Part shown: positions 1-8,942 of the stretch, piece after piece
Numbering within the stretch: position 1 is the first letter of the stretch
How the letters are laid out: every line of letters begins with the position of its first letter
Source of the DNA: Roseibium polysiphoniae
GTDB lineage: Bacteria; Pseudomonadota; Alphaproteobacteria; Rhizobiales; Stappiaceae
Direction of reading: 5' to 3'
Assembly (NCBI RefSeq): GCF_014842925.1
Contig: NZ_JACYXJ010000007.1
Span: forward strand, 62,001-126,000
Length of the DNA stretch: 64,000 nt
Notes under the pieces: generated by a model
The model's input: the letters and a program-made list of their open reading frames with translations, nothing else
Database searches by the model: none
Told to the model about the DNA's origin: nothing
Program-made: the position numbers and the translations under genes

Positions 1-414
1 CATGACAACGCCTGCGATGCCAAGAACGATACACATCATGACCGGTAGCGACAGCGTCTCGCCAAGCAGAACAAATCCGAACAGGGCTGCCTGGATCGGC
101 TCCGTCTTGGAATAAGCTGTCCCGACGGCGAAATTTCGATAGGAGAAGAGATGGATCAGCAAGAAGGTCGCGCCGATTTGCGCCAGACCTCCCAGCGCGC
201 CAGACACCAGGAATGCGCTATTGATCCGGGGCAATGGCATCCCGGCGAAGACATGCAGGATGCCAACGTAAAGAAGCGCGAATGGAAAACCATAGCCAAA
301 GCGGACGAAAGTGGCTGCAGTCGTGCCGAAGCTGTCCTTGAGGTGGCGCTGAAGCGCTGAACGGAGATTCTGGCAAAAGGCCGCAAAGACAGTAATCGGG
401 ATCCACAGTTCCAT
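1..414 (-). CDS. DMT-superfamily (EamA-like) transporter, C-terminus cut by window edge
   Basis: The minus-strand frame is open from an ATG at 414 to the left edge and gives the first 138 residues of a very hydrophobic protein. It shows alternating membrane segments and a stretch near residues 100-125 (SKTEPIQAALFGF, then LLGE) that matches the region before the last helix of an EamA/DMT repeat, in which a conserved LGE-type motif follows. Family members have about 10 helices and 280-300 residues, so roughly half is missing. AAAAGGACGG just before the ATG is a good ribosome binding site. The substrate cannot be read from this half; the family exports or imports small metabolites across the inner membrane. 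The assignment to the superfamily is fairly firm, the substrate unknown. Confidence 0.7.
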   Translation of the reverse strand, partial: MELWIPITVFAAFCQNLRSALQRHLKDSFGTTAATFVRFGYGFPFALLYVGILHVFAGMPLPRINSAFLVSGALGGLAQIGATFLLIHLFSYRNFAVGTAYSKTEPIQAALFGFVLLGETLSLPVMMCIVLGIAGVVM

Positions 415-503
415 ATGCCGTCCTTTTCTGTTGGCCTGCGCCGCCCAGCGACTGTCTCCTTTGATCAGGATCTATGTCCCCTGGCCCTCAATACAATTGA
501 CTT

Positions 504-623
504 GTGCTCAAGCGAGATGACGGCACCGAGGTTCAGATCACCAAATGCCCGAATGACGGGGGTAAGATCAAATCGCCGATGTGCTGCGGCCCGGAGATGA
601 TCTGTGTAGCGACCTGGATCTGA
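504..623 (+). CDS. Possible 39-residue Cys-rich (desulforedoxin/zinc-ribbon-like) protein
   Basis: A frame starting with GTG at 504 and ending with TGA at 621-623 encodes 39 residues with four cysteines: KCPNDGG near residue 14, then KSPMCCGPEM from residue 24, then a final Cys at 34. A Cys near the start followed about a dozen residues later by a CCGxxM block resembles the metal site of desulforedoxin and the N-terminal domain of desulfoferrodoxin, where a CxxC pair precedes a CCG-x-x-M pair. Here the first pair is reduced to C-x-x-D, so iron or zinc binding is uncertain. No clear ribosome binding site precedes the GTG, and an in-frame stop at 498 blocks a longer start. It could be a real microprotein, a decayed gene, or chance; the motif is the only argument. 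Confidence 0.35.
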   Translation: MLKRDDGTEVQITKCPNDGGKIKSPMCCGPEMICVATWI

Positions 624-737
624 CCGACGAGGCGATCGGGTTCACTTGAACCGTCGACGCGCAATGCCCAGCCAGCAGCAGCGGCCGCTTTTCTCATTTT
701 TGCCAAGGCGTCAAAGCCGATTTTGCCGCACCTGCGC

Positions 738-766
738 TTGACACGCCCGCGCAGCGCGGCTTAGGT
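738..766 (+). promoter_or_regulatory. Candidate promoter of dapD
   Basis: TTGACA at 738-743 and TTAGGT at 761-766 are separated by 17 bases, about 45 bases ahead of the dapD start. The -35 box is a perfect match; the -10 box is weak. Confidence 0.4.
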
Positions 767-811
767 CCGCCACACTATTTAACCCGCTTCCTGCCGGAGA
801 TATTGAGACTG

Positions 812-1660
812 ATGACCCACGATCTCGTCAAACTCGCCGCGACCGTCGATGCAGCGTTTGAAGACCGCGCAAACATCGACACCCATACCACCGGCGATGT
901 GCGTGATGCTGTCGAGAAGACACTCAATCTGCTCGATCGCGGTGAGCTGCGCGTCGCAGAGAAGAAAGACGGCGAGTGGAGCGTAAACCAATGGACCAAG
1001 AAAGCAGTTCTCCTGTCTTTCCGGCTGAACGCGATGGAAGTCATCAAGGGCGGCCCTGGGGACGCCACTTGGTGGGACAAGGTTCCGTCCAAGTTCGACG
1101 GCTGGCGCGGCGTTGATTTCCAGGAAGCCGGCTTCCGCGCGGTTCCAAATTGCACGGTGCGTCGCTCTGCATTCATCGGCAAAGGCGTTGTGCTGATGCC
1201 GTCTTTCGTCAATCTCGGCGCCTATGTCGATGAAGGAACGATGGTCGATACATGGGCGACCGTGGGTTCGTGTGCCCAGATCGGCAAGAACGTTCATCTG
1301 TCGGGCGGCGTCGGCATCGGCGGCGTTTTGGAGCCCCTTCAGGCCGGTCCGGTGATCATCGAAGACAATTGCTTTATCGGTGCTCGTTCGGAAGTCGTTG
1401 AAGGCGTTGTCGTGCGCGAGGGTGCCGTGCTTTCGATGGGCGTCTTTATCAGTGCCTCGACAAAGATCATCGACCGCAACACGGGTGAGATCTTCATCGG
1501 TGAAGTCCCTGCCTACTCGGTCGTCGTTCCCGGCAACATGCCTGGCAAACCGCTTCCGGACGGGACGCAGGGCCCGAGCCTCTATTGCGCGGTCATTGTA
1601 AAGCGTGTCGATGAACAGACGCGCTCCAAAACTTCCATCAACGACCTTCTGCGCGACTAA
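812..1660 (+). CDS. dapD: 2,3,4,5-tetrahydropyridine-2,6-dicarboxylate N-succinyltransferase
   Basis: DapD transfers succinyl from succinyl-CoA to tetrahydrodipicolinate in the cytoplasm, the first step of the succinylase branch to meso-diaminopimelate and lysine. The 282 residues match the usual length of the rhizobial enzyme. An alpha-helical N-terminal part (to about 100) is followed by the left-handed beta-helix built of hexapeptide repeats (about 115-235), including [20 protein letters not shown] and [11 protein letters not shown]. The frame is also open from a TTG at 803; I chose ATG 812 because the protein then begins MTHDLVKLA like its relatives, although GGAG at 795-798 sits better for the TTG. 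dapE, a later enzyme of the same branch, lies 2.2 kb downstream on the other strand. Confidence 0.95.
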   Translation: MTHDLVKLAATVDAAFEDRANIDTHTTGDVRDAVEKTLNLLDRGELRVAEKKDGEWSVNQWTKKAVLLSFRLNAMEVIKGGPGDATWWDKVPSKFDGWRGVDFQEAGFRAVPNCTVRRSAFIGKGVVLMPSFVNLGAYVDEGTMVDTWATVGSCAQIGKNVHLSGGVGIGGVLEPLQAGPVIIEDNCFIGARSEVVEGVVVREGAVLSMGVFISASTKIIDRNTGEIFIGEVPAYSVVVPGNMPGKPLPDGTQGPSLYCAVIVKRVDEQTRSKTSINDLLRD

Positions 1661-1682
1661 CGCTCAAACAGACGGCACGACG

Positions 1683-1714
1683 ACACCCGCGCGGCAACGC
1701 TTCGCGGGTGTTTT
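1683..1714 (+). terminator. Rho-independent terminator after dapD
   Basis: ACACCCGCG (1683-1691) pairs perfectly with CGCGGGTGT (1703-1711) across an 11-base loop and is followed by TTTT. It sits 22 bases after the dapD stop and touches the stop codon of the convergent gene, so it may serve both. Confidence 0.75.
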
Positions 1715-2325
1715 CATATCGCGCAGACGTTGGGCAACACTGTTGCGAAAAGGTCGGCGATGGAGGCCATCGCAGCGTCATGCACCGCATAGCCCGGCAA
1801 CGAGCCTCCGGTTGGCAGCGGCAGAGGCCGGCTTGCGCAAGCGCTAGCGACCACTGCGCCGCGAAATCCATGTTCAAAACCGCCGCGGATCGTATTTGAC
1901 ACGCACAGGTGGGACATAAAACCGCCAACGATTATGTTCTTGACGCCATCCCGTTGAAGCTGTTCTGCGAGTCCCGTGTCTGCAAAAGCATTTGGTTTGG
2001 TTTTCGAAATGACCCGTTCACCTGGTCGCGGAGTTCCTTCAGAACAAAACATACCGCTGGCAGCGGGCTCGAAGAGATCACCAAGCCCTCCGTCATTGAA
2101 CGCATGCACGACAGGAATTCCAAGTTCCGAGGCCCGGGCTCGAAGTTGTACAATTTCGCTCAGAGCCTCATCCACACCGCTGAGCCGCAGGCGTCCCGAT
2201 TTGTACTCTTCCTGAACTGCAACAAGGATTAAGACCGTTTCCTCTGGTACAGGCCGCTCCCACTCAGACGCTCCACCCGTTAGCTCTAAAAGAGTTTGAG
2301 GGCGCTTCGCCCCAGCTGGCTTCAT
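1714..2325 (-). CDS. Isochorismatase-family cysteine hydrolase-like protein with altered catalytic Asp
   Basis: The 203 residues have the isochorismatase-like hydrolase layout: a first beta strand at about 31-38, a KTKPNAF lysine region near 108-114, and the nucleophile motif GGFMSHLCVSNT with Cys141. In the family a D-x-Q motif at the end of the first strand supplies the general base Asp; here the strand reads LILVAVQEEY, so the position is Ala36 (codon GCA) with Gln38 kept. The substrate class covers amidases of nicotinamide, carbamoylsarcosine and isochorismate, and none can be picked. The gene is divergent from a LysR regulator with 94 bases between the starts, which usually means that regulator controls it. 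Either the enzyme is weak or changed in chemistry, or the acid is supplied from elsewhere. Confidence 0.75.
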   Translation of the reverse strand: MKPAGAKRPQTLLELTGGASEWERPVPEETVLILVAVQEEYKSGRLRLSGVDEALSEIVQLRARASELGIPVVHAFNDGGLGDLFEPAASGMFCSEGTPRPGERVISKTKPNAFADTGLAEQLQRDGVKNIIVGGFMSHLCVSNTIRGGFEHGFRGAVVASACASRPLPLPTGGSLPGYAVHDAAMASIADLFATVLPNVCAI

Positions 2326-2419
2326 GCAGTTTCTCCATACGTTTTACGAAGGAAACTATGCTCGCATACGCGGCAATTAAACACTCGATACTGCAGGAAG
2401 CACATGCAAATATGCAGGA

Positions 2420-3319
2420 ATGCTCGACTGGAATTCCTATCATCTACTGCTCCTGATTTCCCGTAAAGGCACATTGACCGCGGCCGCCGCCGAGTCCGAT
2501 GTCAACGAGACGACAGTTGCCCGCCGTTTGACCGCTGCTGAAGCGGTCGTTGGCATGCCCATATTCAAGCGCGCGGGCGGCAAACTTGTTCCAACTGCGA
2601 CCGGGACCTCCCTCCTGTCGGCAGCACAGGCAATGGAAAAAGCCTTGACCCAATTGCCTCTGCCAAACAGCGGCGTCCAGACACTTCGGGTCAGTGCACT
2701 ACCGATGGTCATCGACCAGCTCATCGCGCCGCGCATCGGTGAATTCTCGCGCAGGCATCCTCATATCGTGCTTGAGGTCGTCGCCTCGACGGCAACACAC
2801 AGCCTTGCCCGCCGAGACGCTGAAATTGCTCTTCGACTTAACCGGCCGAACGAAGGAATGCTGATCATACGCAAGGCACGCGACATTCGCTTTCGCCCTG
2901 TTGCAGCACGCTCCGCCGTTCCGGTCGGGAAACACGCTTTGCCGTATTTTGCCTATGAACGCGAATATGACGATCTGCCGGAAATCGCCGCCATGAAGTC
3001 CCGGCATGGGAGCGAACCCTCTGCACGGTTTTCAAGCCTTTCGGCGATACTGGCAGCGGTGAAAGCAGGGGCAGGCTCTGCCATGTTGCCTGATCTGCTC
3101 TTCGAAGATGAACCGGATCTAGAGGTGCTCGACCACGATGTCGTCGTCAGCAGGCCGCTCTGGATCGTTTTCCATGAAAACGTCAGGCAAAAAGAAACGG
3201 TTCGGTTGGCTGCCGACTGGTTTGCCGAGGTCCTATCCGATACGCAAAAACGGCAGGACCGACAGGACCCCGGGAGATCACAATCCCCAAATCCGTCCCG
3301 CGAGCTCCCCAATCAATAA
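2420..3319 (+). CDS. LysR-family transcriptional regulator
   Basis: The 299 residues begin with the LysR winged helix-turn-helix (about 1-60: MLDWNSYHLLLLISRKGTL, then NETTVARRLTAAE), followed by the periplasmic-binding-like effector domain (about 85-285). The C-terminal 20 residues are polar and probably disordered. It is divergent from the isochorismatase-fold gene and is its likely regulator. ATG 2420 fits the family N-terminus exactly, although the purine stretch GGA directly abuts the start, leaving little spacing; TGCA repeats at 2405-2416 could be part of an operator. Its 3' end overlaps the convergent membrane-protein gene by 42 bases. Confidence 0.88.
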   Translation: MLDWNSYHLLLLISRKGTLTAAAAESDVNETTVARRLTAAEAVVGMPIFKRAGGKLVPTATGTSLLSAAQAMEKALTQLPLPNSGVQTLRVSALPMVIDQLIAPRIGEFSRRHPHIVLEVVASTATHSLARRDAEIALRLNRPNEGMLIIRKARDIRFRPVAARSAVPVGKHALPYFAYEREYDDLPEIAAMKSRHGSEPSARFSSLSAILAAVKAGAGSAMLPDLLFEDEPDLEVLDHDVVVSRPLWIVFHENVRQKETVRLAADWFAEVLSDTQKRQDRQDPGRSQSPNPSRELPNQ

Positions 3320-3859
3320 GGACAGAATGATGTCGAGAATGACGACACCGATCGTCATGCTCATGCTTGCTTGCAAGGCGACGCGCGCAATGATGAAGCG
3401 GTACCAGATGACCACAATCAAGGTCACAAGGGACAGCAAAACCATGATGCCAGGCGCGATCAGTCCTGCCAGATAGAGAAGGCCGACAAACACATACGGC
3501 AGGGCTGCCAGGAGGCTTGTCCAGTTGCGCGCGACGATGAATGGGACATAGCCTGCAGAAATGCCGAGAGGCTTTGCGAGTCCCGCGAGCAATAGAGGTA
3601 AGGCCACCCAGTCCAGTCCAAGACTGGTAAATTGGGCAAGCCAGAAGGCACCCGCGGGAAGGAAATCCGTCTCGTCCAAAAGGAGCTTTCGCTCAGCCAA
3701 TGAACTGACGACAAAAAGCGGCACAAGCAGGAAGACCACCGCAAACGAGCGCCAGAACCCCTCAATCGACAGATCGAAGCCACGCATGCCTTCGGGACGA
3801 TTGCGCAAGAGCATCCAGCTTCCCTGAAGGGCACGCGCAATTTCCTGTCCGCTCAGCAT
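3278..3859 (-). CDS. Inner-membrane protein of unknown function downstream of dapE
   Basis: The 193-residue protein is strongly hydrophobic from about residue 34 on, with some five membrane segments: FWRSFAVVFLLVPLFVVSS, a segment around DWVALPLLLAGL, two long ones between about 110 and 160, and a C-terminal helix. The first 30 residues are amphipathic and cytoplasmic-looking. I do not recognise a named family. The ATG at 3859 is three bases after the dapE stop, with AAAGGTGG inside the end of dapE acting as ribosome binding site, so the two genes are cotranscribed and probably translationally coupled. No residues suggest catalysis. Confidence 0.8.
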   Translation of the reverse strand: MLSGQEIARALQGSWMLLRNRPEGMRGFDLSIEGFWRSFAVVFLLVPLFVVSSLAERKLLLDETDFLPAGAFWLAQFTSLGLDWVALPLLLAGLAKPLGISAGYVPFIVARNWTSLLAALPYVFVGLLYLAGLIAPGIMVLLSLVTLIVVIWYRFIIARVALQASMSMTIGVVILDIILSLLIGELAGRIWGL

Positions 3860-3862
3860 AGA

Positions 3863-5044
3863 TCAACCACCTTTGGCTTCTTGGAAGTAGTCGTCGAGGA
3901 ATTTCCGGTAGATGGCCGTGAGACCATCGACGTCGGCCAACGCAACACATTCGTCGACCTTGTGCATGGTTTGGCCGACGAGGCCGAATTCGACGACAGG
4001 GCAATAATTCTTCACAAACCTTGCGTCAGAAGTGCCGCCGCCGGTCGTCAGCGCGGGCGTTCTACCTGTTATGGCTTCGACCGAATTGCTCAGCGCCTTG
4101 ATGAGCGTTTCGTCACGGGTCAAAAAAGACTCGCTGGCGTCACGCCGGAACACGACCGACCATTCTAGATCATCACTCGCTGCGTCCGACAGAATACCTT
4201 CGATTTTGGCTTTCAGAGTGTCCAGGGACCAAGTGTCATTGAACCGGATGTTGAAGCGCGCTTCCGCCTTTGCCGGTATGACATTGAACGCCGGATTGCC
4301 CACATCAAACGTTACAATCTCCAGATTGCTCGGCTGAAAACGATCATTGCCACCATCGAAGGCCACCTCATCCAGCGCACTCATCAGGCGCATGAGACCA
4401 GGGATCGGGTTGTTTGCATTTTCGGGATAGGCCGCGTGACCTTGAACGCCGGTCACGACAACGGTCCCCGACAAGGATCCACGACGACCGACCTTTATGG
4501 CATCGCCGAGCTCATTCGGATTGGTTGGCTCTCCGACGATACAGGCGTCAAAACGATGACCCTGCTCTTCCGCCCATTGGAGAAGCTTTACGGTCCCGTT
4601 CACGGCCGGCCCTTCTTCATCGCCGGTGATCAGGAACGAGATTTTCCCGCCAAATTCCGGGCCATTTGCCTCCAGGAAATCCAGTGCCGCTGCAGCGAAG
4701 CAAGCGACACCACCTTTCATGTCAACCGCACCCCGACCGAAAAGCGTGCCCCCGACGATGTCTCCAGCGAAAGGTGCGTGGCTCCAATCAGCTTCGTCGC
4801 CAGGCGGGACCACGTCTGTGTGCCCAGCGAAGACGAAATGAGGGCTTCCTGATCCAATCGAAGCGAATAGGTTCTCAACGTTCGGGGTGTCACTGTCTGT
4901 GAATGTGACACGATCTATCTTGAGGCCGGCGCCGCCCAGAAGTTTTTCGAGGTAATCCAGCGCCCCGCCCTCAGCTGGCGTCACCGACGGGCAACGGATC
5001 AGATTTCGGGCAAATTGAACTGCGGGAGAATGCTGGGCGGACAT
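3863..5044 (-). CDS. dapE: Succinyl-diaminopimelate desuccinylase
   Basis: DapE is a cytoplasmic di-zinc M20 peptidase-family enzyme that hydrolyses N-succinyl-LL-diaminopimelate in lysine and peptidoglycan precursor synthesis. The 393 residues carry FAGHTDVVPPGD (metal His and Asp, about 72-83), GRGAVDMKGG (bridging Asp), and ITGDEEGPA (catalytic Glu and metal Glu, about 139-147), with the dimerisation domain between about 180 and 295. AGAGG lies four bases before the ATG at 5044. It is followed immediately by a membrane-protein gene. With dapD at 812 both ends of the succinylase branch are within 5 kb but on opposite strands. Confidence 0.96.
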   Translation of the reverse strand: MSAQHSPAVQFARNLIRCPSVTPAEGGALDYLEKLLGGAGLKIDRVTFTDSDTPNVENLFASIGSGSPHFVFAGHTDVVPPGDEADWSHAPFAGDIVGGTLFGRGAVDMKGGVACFAAAALDFLEANGPEFGGKISFLITGDEEGPAVNGTVKLLQWAEEQGHRFDACIVGEPTNPNELGDAIKVGRRGSLSGTVVVTGVQGHAAYPENANNPIPGLMRLMSALDEVAFDGGNDRFQPSNLEIVTFDVGNPAFNVIPAKAEARFNIRFNDTWSLDTLKAKIEGILSDAASDDLEWSVVFRRDASESFLTRDETLIKALSNSVEAITGRTPALTTGGGTSDARFVKNYCPVVEFGLVGQTMHKVDECVALADVDGLTAIYRKFLDDYFQEAKGG

Positions 5045-5095
5045 GGAACCTCTGGATCTGCGCGGTCACGATCTGAATTGAGAACCCTGAAGCAA

Positions 5096-5524
5096 TCAGG
5101 ACTTGCGGCGATAATAGCTGTTTGGAAACGGACCAAAACGGTTGGGCATCTGCTGGCTCGGAATAAAGCCAAGCACGAGCACCACAAGAATATTCACCCC
5201 GGGAACAAAAATCAAAAGCGCCGTAAAGCCGGTAATGCCAATGTCTTGGCACCGCTTGATGACCAGCGCCAATTCAACCCACTGAAGGACAAAAAACAGA
5301 ACTGGAAACAAGGGGTTCGATTCAACGAACCCCTGAAGCGTAAGATTTTCGATCGAGACATCCTCATCGATTGAACCGAACCACATGTTGATCGCAATGC
5401 CGATGACAATCCAGACCAGGAACAGAACCAGCCAATAAGGCTCACGGCCCAGCCGCCCAATGGGGCTGGCAAGCAGCCAAGCCAATCCGGGTGTCGCGTT
5501 TACCTGGCTGTCGTTCGAAGACAT
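5096..5524 (-). CDS. DUF805 family membrane protein
   Basis: The 142 residues show the DUF805 pattern: a short N-terminus with GRLGREPYW, membrane segments at about 30-50, 77-92 and 105-122, the polar stretch VIKRCQDIGITGF between helices (the family's conserved R-x-x-D-x-x-x-G/S), and a C-terminal tail with PNRFGP. Function of the family is not known; it resides in the inner membrane. It sits 51 bases upstream of dapE in the same direction and may share its transcript. The region between it and the divergent gene at 5756 must hold the promoters of both. Confidence 0.85.
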   Translation of the reverse strand: MSSNDSQVNATPGLAWLLASPIGRLGREPYWLVLFLVWIVIGIAINMWFGSIDEDVSIENLTLQGFVESNPLFPVLFFVLQWVELALVIKRCQDIGITGFTALLIFVPGVNILVVLVLGFIPSQQMPNRFGPFPNSYYRRKS

Positions 5525-5755
5525 TTAAAATCCGCTCGCGGCTCAGAATTGCAAATACTGTCCTGCAGTTAGTCGCAAGCTGCCGCTGGATCAAGCAAAG
5601 ATCCGGTTTTGCAGTCAGCGAGCTGCGCCAAAAGCGCATTCTTCCCATGGCTTCCGTACGAAATTCAATGCGCATACCGAAAAGTACGATTGGCGTTCGA
5701 CTTTCCGCTGGTCATGATGGTCAGGTCGTTTCGGGAGCGACGCGGGAGGAAAATG

Positions 5756-6571
5756 ATGACAGACAGCACGGACAAGACCGATACGGATACAGCGTCGCCT
5801 CTTCGAAAGGCACCGGTGGTTCGGCAGATCTCGATCTCCGACGTAATCGATGCGCTCGGTGACGGCATGCGGGACTTCCACAGAGCTCCGATCTATGGTC
5901 TGGCCTTCGGCGCCTTCTTCACCATCGGCGGCCTGCTTATCGTGCTGACTGCGGCGGCGTTCGACATGAGCTACCTGAGCTACCCTCTTGCTGCCGGTTT
6001 TGCATTGATTGGCCCATTCGCAGCGGTCGGTCTCTATGAGGTTAGCCGCAGATTGAGCCGAAATGAACCGCTGAGCTGGTCGGCGATCCTTGGCACCATG
6101 TGGGCCCAGAAAAGCCGCGAACTTTCCTGGATGGCGTTTGTCGTCTTATTCGTTCAGATCATGTGGATGTACCAGGTCCGCCTTCTGCTTGCGCTTTTCC
6201 TCGGCTTCAGGTCCTTCGCTTCCTTTGGCGAATTCCTGTCCGAGATCGTCAACACACCAGAAGGCCTCATGTTTCTCGCCATAGGGCATGTTGTCGGCGC
6301 AATCCTGTCCCTCATCCTGTTTTCGCTGACGGTGGTCTCCTTTCCTCTCCTTATGGAAGAGGACCGAGACTTCATCACTGCAATGATTACGAGCGTGAAG
6401 GCTGTTGCCATGTCGCCCGTCCCCATGATCGGCTGGGCCATCGTGGTCACGATTAGTCTGATTGTGTCGATCGCACCGGCCTTCGCCGGGCTCGTCATCA
6501 CACTACCAATCCTCGGCCACACGACCTGGCACCTCTACAAGAAGTGTGTCGAACCGGAGGTTCCGAGCTAG
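5756..6571 (+). CDS. DUF2189 family integral membrane protein
   Basis: A hydrophobic protein of 271 residues, beginning with a polar, Thr/Asp-rich tail of about 45 residues, then about six membrane segments; [20 protein letters not shown] before the first helix and [15 protein letters not shown] between later helices fit DUF2189. No enzymatic motif is visible. The frame is open upstream to 5609, but GGAGG at 5745-5749 points to one of two adjacent ATG codons; 5756 has the better six-base spacing, 5753 is the alternative. The stop codon overlaps the stop of convergent truA in a shared CTAG. Confidence 0.8.
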   Translation: MTDSTDKTDTDTASPLRKAPVVRQISISDVIDALGDGMRDFHRAPIYGLAFGAFFTIGGLLIVLTAAAFDMSYLSYPLAAGFALIGPFAAVGLYEVSRRLSRNEPLSWSAILGTMWAQKSRELSWMAFVVLFVQIMWMYQVRLLLALFLGFRSFASFGEFLSEIVNTPEGLMFLAIGHVVGAILSLILFSLTVVSFPLLMEEDRDFITAMITSVKAVAMSPVPMIGWAIVVTISLIVSIAPAFAGLVITLPILGHTTWHLYKKCVEPEVPS

Positions 6572-7365
6572 CGCTGGCTTTCTTCCAATTTCTTGGCCTT
6601 CGCCTTGGCGATATCCTTGTCCTTGGATCGGTAGTCGACGCCTGTCAGATACAGACCATCAGCCGGCGCCACGGGCCCGCAGGCTTTCCTGTCCCGGGCC
6701 GCAAGGGCAGCTCGCACATCCTGCGCCGTCCATTTGCCCTCACCAACCAGCTTGAGTGTCCCTACCATCGACCTCACCTGATTGTGCAGAAATGAACGCG
6801 AAGAGCATTCAGCAATCACGAACAGCCCTTCACGCCTCACTGAGAAAGTCTCGAGTGTTTTCTCCGGGCTTTTGGCCTGACATTTTGCGTGACGGAACGT
6901 CGTGAAGTCGTGATGACCGACAAACTCCTGCGCGGCGTCATTCATCGCATCTGCATCAAGCTCTGCCTTCACATGCCAGGCAAGGCCTCGTTCAAACGTG
7001 AGACGCGCAGAGCGATTGAAGATCCGGTAGCGGTAGGATCGGCGAATGGCTGAAAACCGAGAGTCGAACCCCTCATGCATCTCTGCACAGTCGAGCAGAA
7101 CAACTGGGTCGGGCTGAATATGAAAATTGATCGCACGCAGAACTGTCGCCGCAGGCCATGCTTTTTCAAGGTCCACATGAGCCACCTGACCAGTGGCATG
7201 AACACCTGCATCGGTTCTGCCTGCGCCACCAATGGTCACCTCTTCACCGCTGAACGCCTTGATGGCACGCTCGAGAGCTGCCTGAACAGACGGGCCGTTC
7301 GCCTGACGCTGCCAACCGCAATAGGGCCGGCCATCATATTCAACAGTGAAGCTGTAACGCGGCAT
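6568..7365 (-). CDS. truA: tRNA pseudouridine(38-40) synthase TruA
   Basis: TruA converts uridines 38, 39 and 40 of the tRNA anticodon stem to pseudouridine. The 265 residues contain the catalytic motif GRTDAGVHA with Asp52, the N-terminal [21 protein letters not shown] and the C-terminal [13 protein letters not shown], all as in the family. It is the last gene of a minus-strand run starting with def and lies 8 bases after the acetyltransferase gene. Only GGA directly before the ATG serves as ribosome binding site, consistent with coupled translation. Confidence 0.96.
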   Translation of the reverse strand: MPRYSFTVEYDGRPYCGWQRQANGPSVQAALERAIKAFSGEEVTIGGAGRTDAGVHATGQVAHVDLEKAWPAATVLRAINFHIQPDPVVLLDCAEMHEGFDSRFSAIRRSYRYRIFNRSARLTFERGLAWHVKAELDADAMNDAAQEFVGHHDFTTFRHAKCQAKSPEKTLETFSVRREGLFVIAECSSRSFLHNQVRSMVGTLKLVGEGKWTAQDVRAALAARDRKACGPVAPADGLYLTGVDYRSKDKDIAKAKAKKLEESQR

Positions 7366-7373
7366 TCCGTATC

Positions 7374-7913
7374 TTACTCGAATTCCTGAAAGGGTGTGGC
7401 AAAGGCAACTTCAATGGGCAGGTCGGCTTCAACGGCATCTGTCAGCGCAACTGCCTGGAAGGCATCACCCGCATAGGGCGCGCGGACCTTTCGCGCCAAG
7501 GCAGGGTCGAAGCCGAACCGTGGAAAATAAGCTGGAGGACCGAGCACCAGAACAAGGTCTTCCCCCAGGTCCTTGAGTTGATCCAGTCCGGCGCGAATGA
7601 CCCGTGAACCAATGCCCTGACGCTGAAACTCCGGCCAGACAGAGACTGGCGCGAGGCAGCTAATCTTCAGCTCCTGGCCCGCGCCAATGTTGGTTGGCGT
7701 CACACGACTGAACGCAACATGACCGAGGATCCTTCCTCGGTCCGTGACTGCGACAAGCTCGAGAACCAATGCGCCGCAGTGTCTGAGTTTATGAACCAGG
7801 CCCGCTTCTGTTGACTGATCAAAGGCAGCGGTCACAAGCTCCCTTACACCAAGCTCATCAGCGGGTTCGACCGCTCGAACGATCAGTTTTTCCGGCTCGA
7901 AGTGATCGCTCAT
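7374..7913 (-). CDS. GNAT-family N-acetyltransferase (YhbS-like)
   Basis: The 179 residues form a single GNAT domain: an N-terminal helix pair, [20 protein letters not shown] carrying the acetyl-CoA-binding Q/R-x-x-G-x-G loop at about 96-115, and [16 protein letters not shown] near 128-143, a stretch typical of the YhbS-type predicted acetyltransferases. The acceptor is unknown; it may be a protein, an amine or an antibiotic. It is embedded between fmt (45 bases upstream) and truA (8 bases downstream), all translated in the same direction, so it is part of the translation-gene operon. Confidence 0.85.
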   Translation of the reverse strand: MSDHFEPEKLIVRAVEPADELGVRELVTAAFDQSTEAGLVHKLRHCGALVLELVAVTDRGRILGHVAFSRVTPTNIGAGQELKISCLAPVSVWPEFQRQGIGSRVIRAGLDQLKDLGEDLVLVLGPPAYFPRFGFDPALARKVRAPYAGDAFQAVALTDAVEADLPIEVAFATPFQEFE

Positions 7914-7958
7914 TTTGCGGTCCTTCTCCTATTTGCACTGGTGCTGGCTACGCCGACC

Positions 7959-8900
7959 TCAAGACAGCGTTTCGCCCACCGATAGTGTCGCCCCGCGCAG
8001 AAAGTCTTCGCCCGAAACTGCTTTCTTGCCCGCGCGCTGTACCTGAACGAGCCTGACAGCGCCAGCACCGCATCCCACCACTGGACCATTGCCGTCCAAC
8101 GCCAAGACCTCGCCGGCCGAGCCAGTGCCTTCCGCAAGCTGACTGCGGAGGACTTTAACCCGCTCAGACTTATCCGCGAGCATCATTTCGCACCAGGCAC
8201 CTGGAAACGGCGAAAGCCCGCGAATGTGGTCATGTACGACCTTCGCGCCGAGCGCCCAGTCAATCCGGGTCTCATCTTTCGAGAGTTTACGGGCATAGGT
8301 GACGCCAGTCTCCGTCTGCGGCATCTGGTTCAAAGCACCGCGAGACAATGCCGCGAGTGCGCGCACCATCAGGTCACCGCCGAGTCCCGACAGTTGGTCA
8401 TGCAGTTCTCCAGCGGTCGTATTGTCGCCGATCGCAACAGTCTCGGACATGCACACAGGGCCGGTGTCGAGACCTTCCTCCATCCGCATGACCTGCACCG
8501 CTGTCTCTACATCGCCGGCCATGATTGCGCGATTGATCGGCGCCGCCCCGCGCCAACGCGGCAACAGCGAAGCATGGAGATTGAGGCATCCCTCGCGTGG
8601 CGCTTCCAGAACAGCCTTGGGCAGCAGCAAGCCATAAGCAACGACAACCGCAACATCCGCATCGAGATCAGCGAATTTTTGCTGCTCTTCAGAGTCCTTC
8701 AAGGATGCGGGTGTGAAAACCGGAATGCCGAAAGATTCCGCAGCTTCATGGACCGGAGACTTCTTGAGCTCCATGCCTCGGCCCGCAGGCCGTGGCGGCT
8801 GCGAGTAGCAGGCTACGACATCATGGCCATGGCCAACGATTTCCATCAGTGTCGGAACGGAGAATTCAGGCGTTCCCATGAAAATGATGCGAAGTGTCAT
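7959..8900 (-). CDS. fmt: Methionyl-tRNA formyltransferase
   Basis: Fmt formylates initiator Met-tRNA with 10-formyl-tetrahydrofolate. The 313 residues start [18 protein letters not shown] as in the family, carry the active-site block [19 protein letters not shown] (Asn, His and the SLLP folate-binding loop, about 106-124) and the DTGP motif near 145, and end with the OB-fold tRNA-binding domain. In the usual order of this group it lies near def (which removes the formyl group) and truA; here marC is inserted between def and fmt. Confidence 0.96.
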   Translation of the reverse strand: MTLRIIFMGTPEFSVPTLMEIVGHGHDVVACYSQPPRPAGRGMELKKSPVHEAAESFGIPVFTPASLKDSEEQQKFADLDADVAVVVAYGLLLPKAVLEAPREGCLNLHASLLPRWRGAAPINRAIMAGDVETAVQVMRMEEGLDTGPVCMSETVAIGDNTTAGELHDQLSGLGGDLMVRALAALSRGALNQMPQTETGVTYARKLSKDETRIDWALGAKVVHDHIRGLSPFPGAWCEMMLADKSERVKVLRSQLAEGTGSAGEVLALDGNGPVVGCGAGAVRLVQVQRAGKKAVSGEDFLRGATLSVGETLS

Positions 8901-8942
8901 ATCGTTTCCGGCTGCTTGAGTGATCGCGCCCTTATTGCGCGA

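Larger units (their letters stand above)
415..811. other. Gap between the transporter and dapD
   Basis: This 397-base gap holds one credible small reading frame (504-623, listed separately) and a promoter-like pair at 738-766 in front of dapD. I see no tRNA, no strong terminator and no repeat. A 61-codon frame at 415-600 shares no recognisable family features and is not annotated. Confidence 0.5.

Noticed and set aside
415..600. 61-codon plus-strand frame before dapD
   Set aside because: Low-complexity Arg/Ala/Ser translation, no family, and it overlaps the better Cys-rich frame in another phase.
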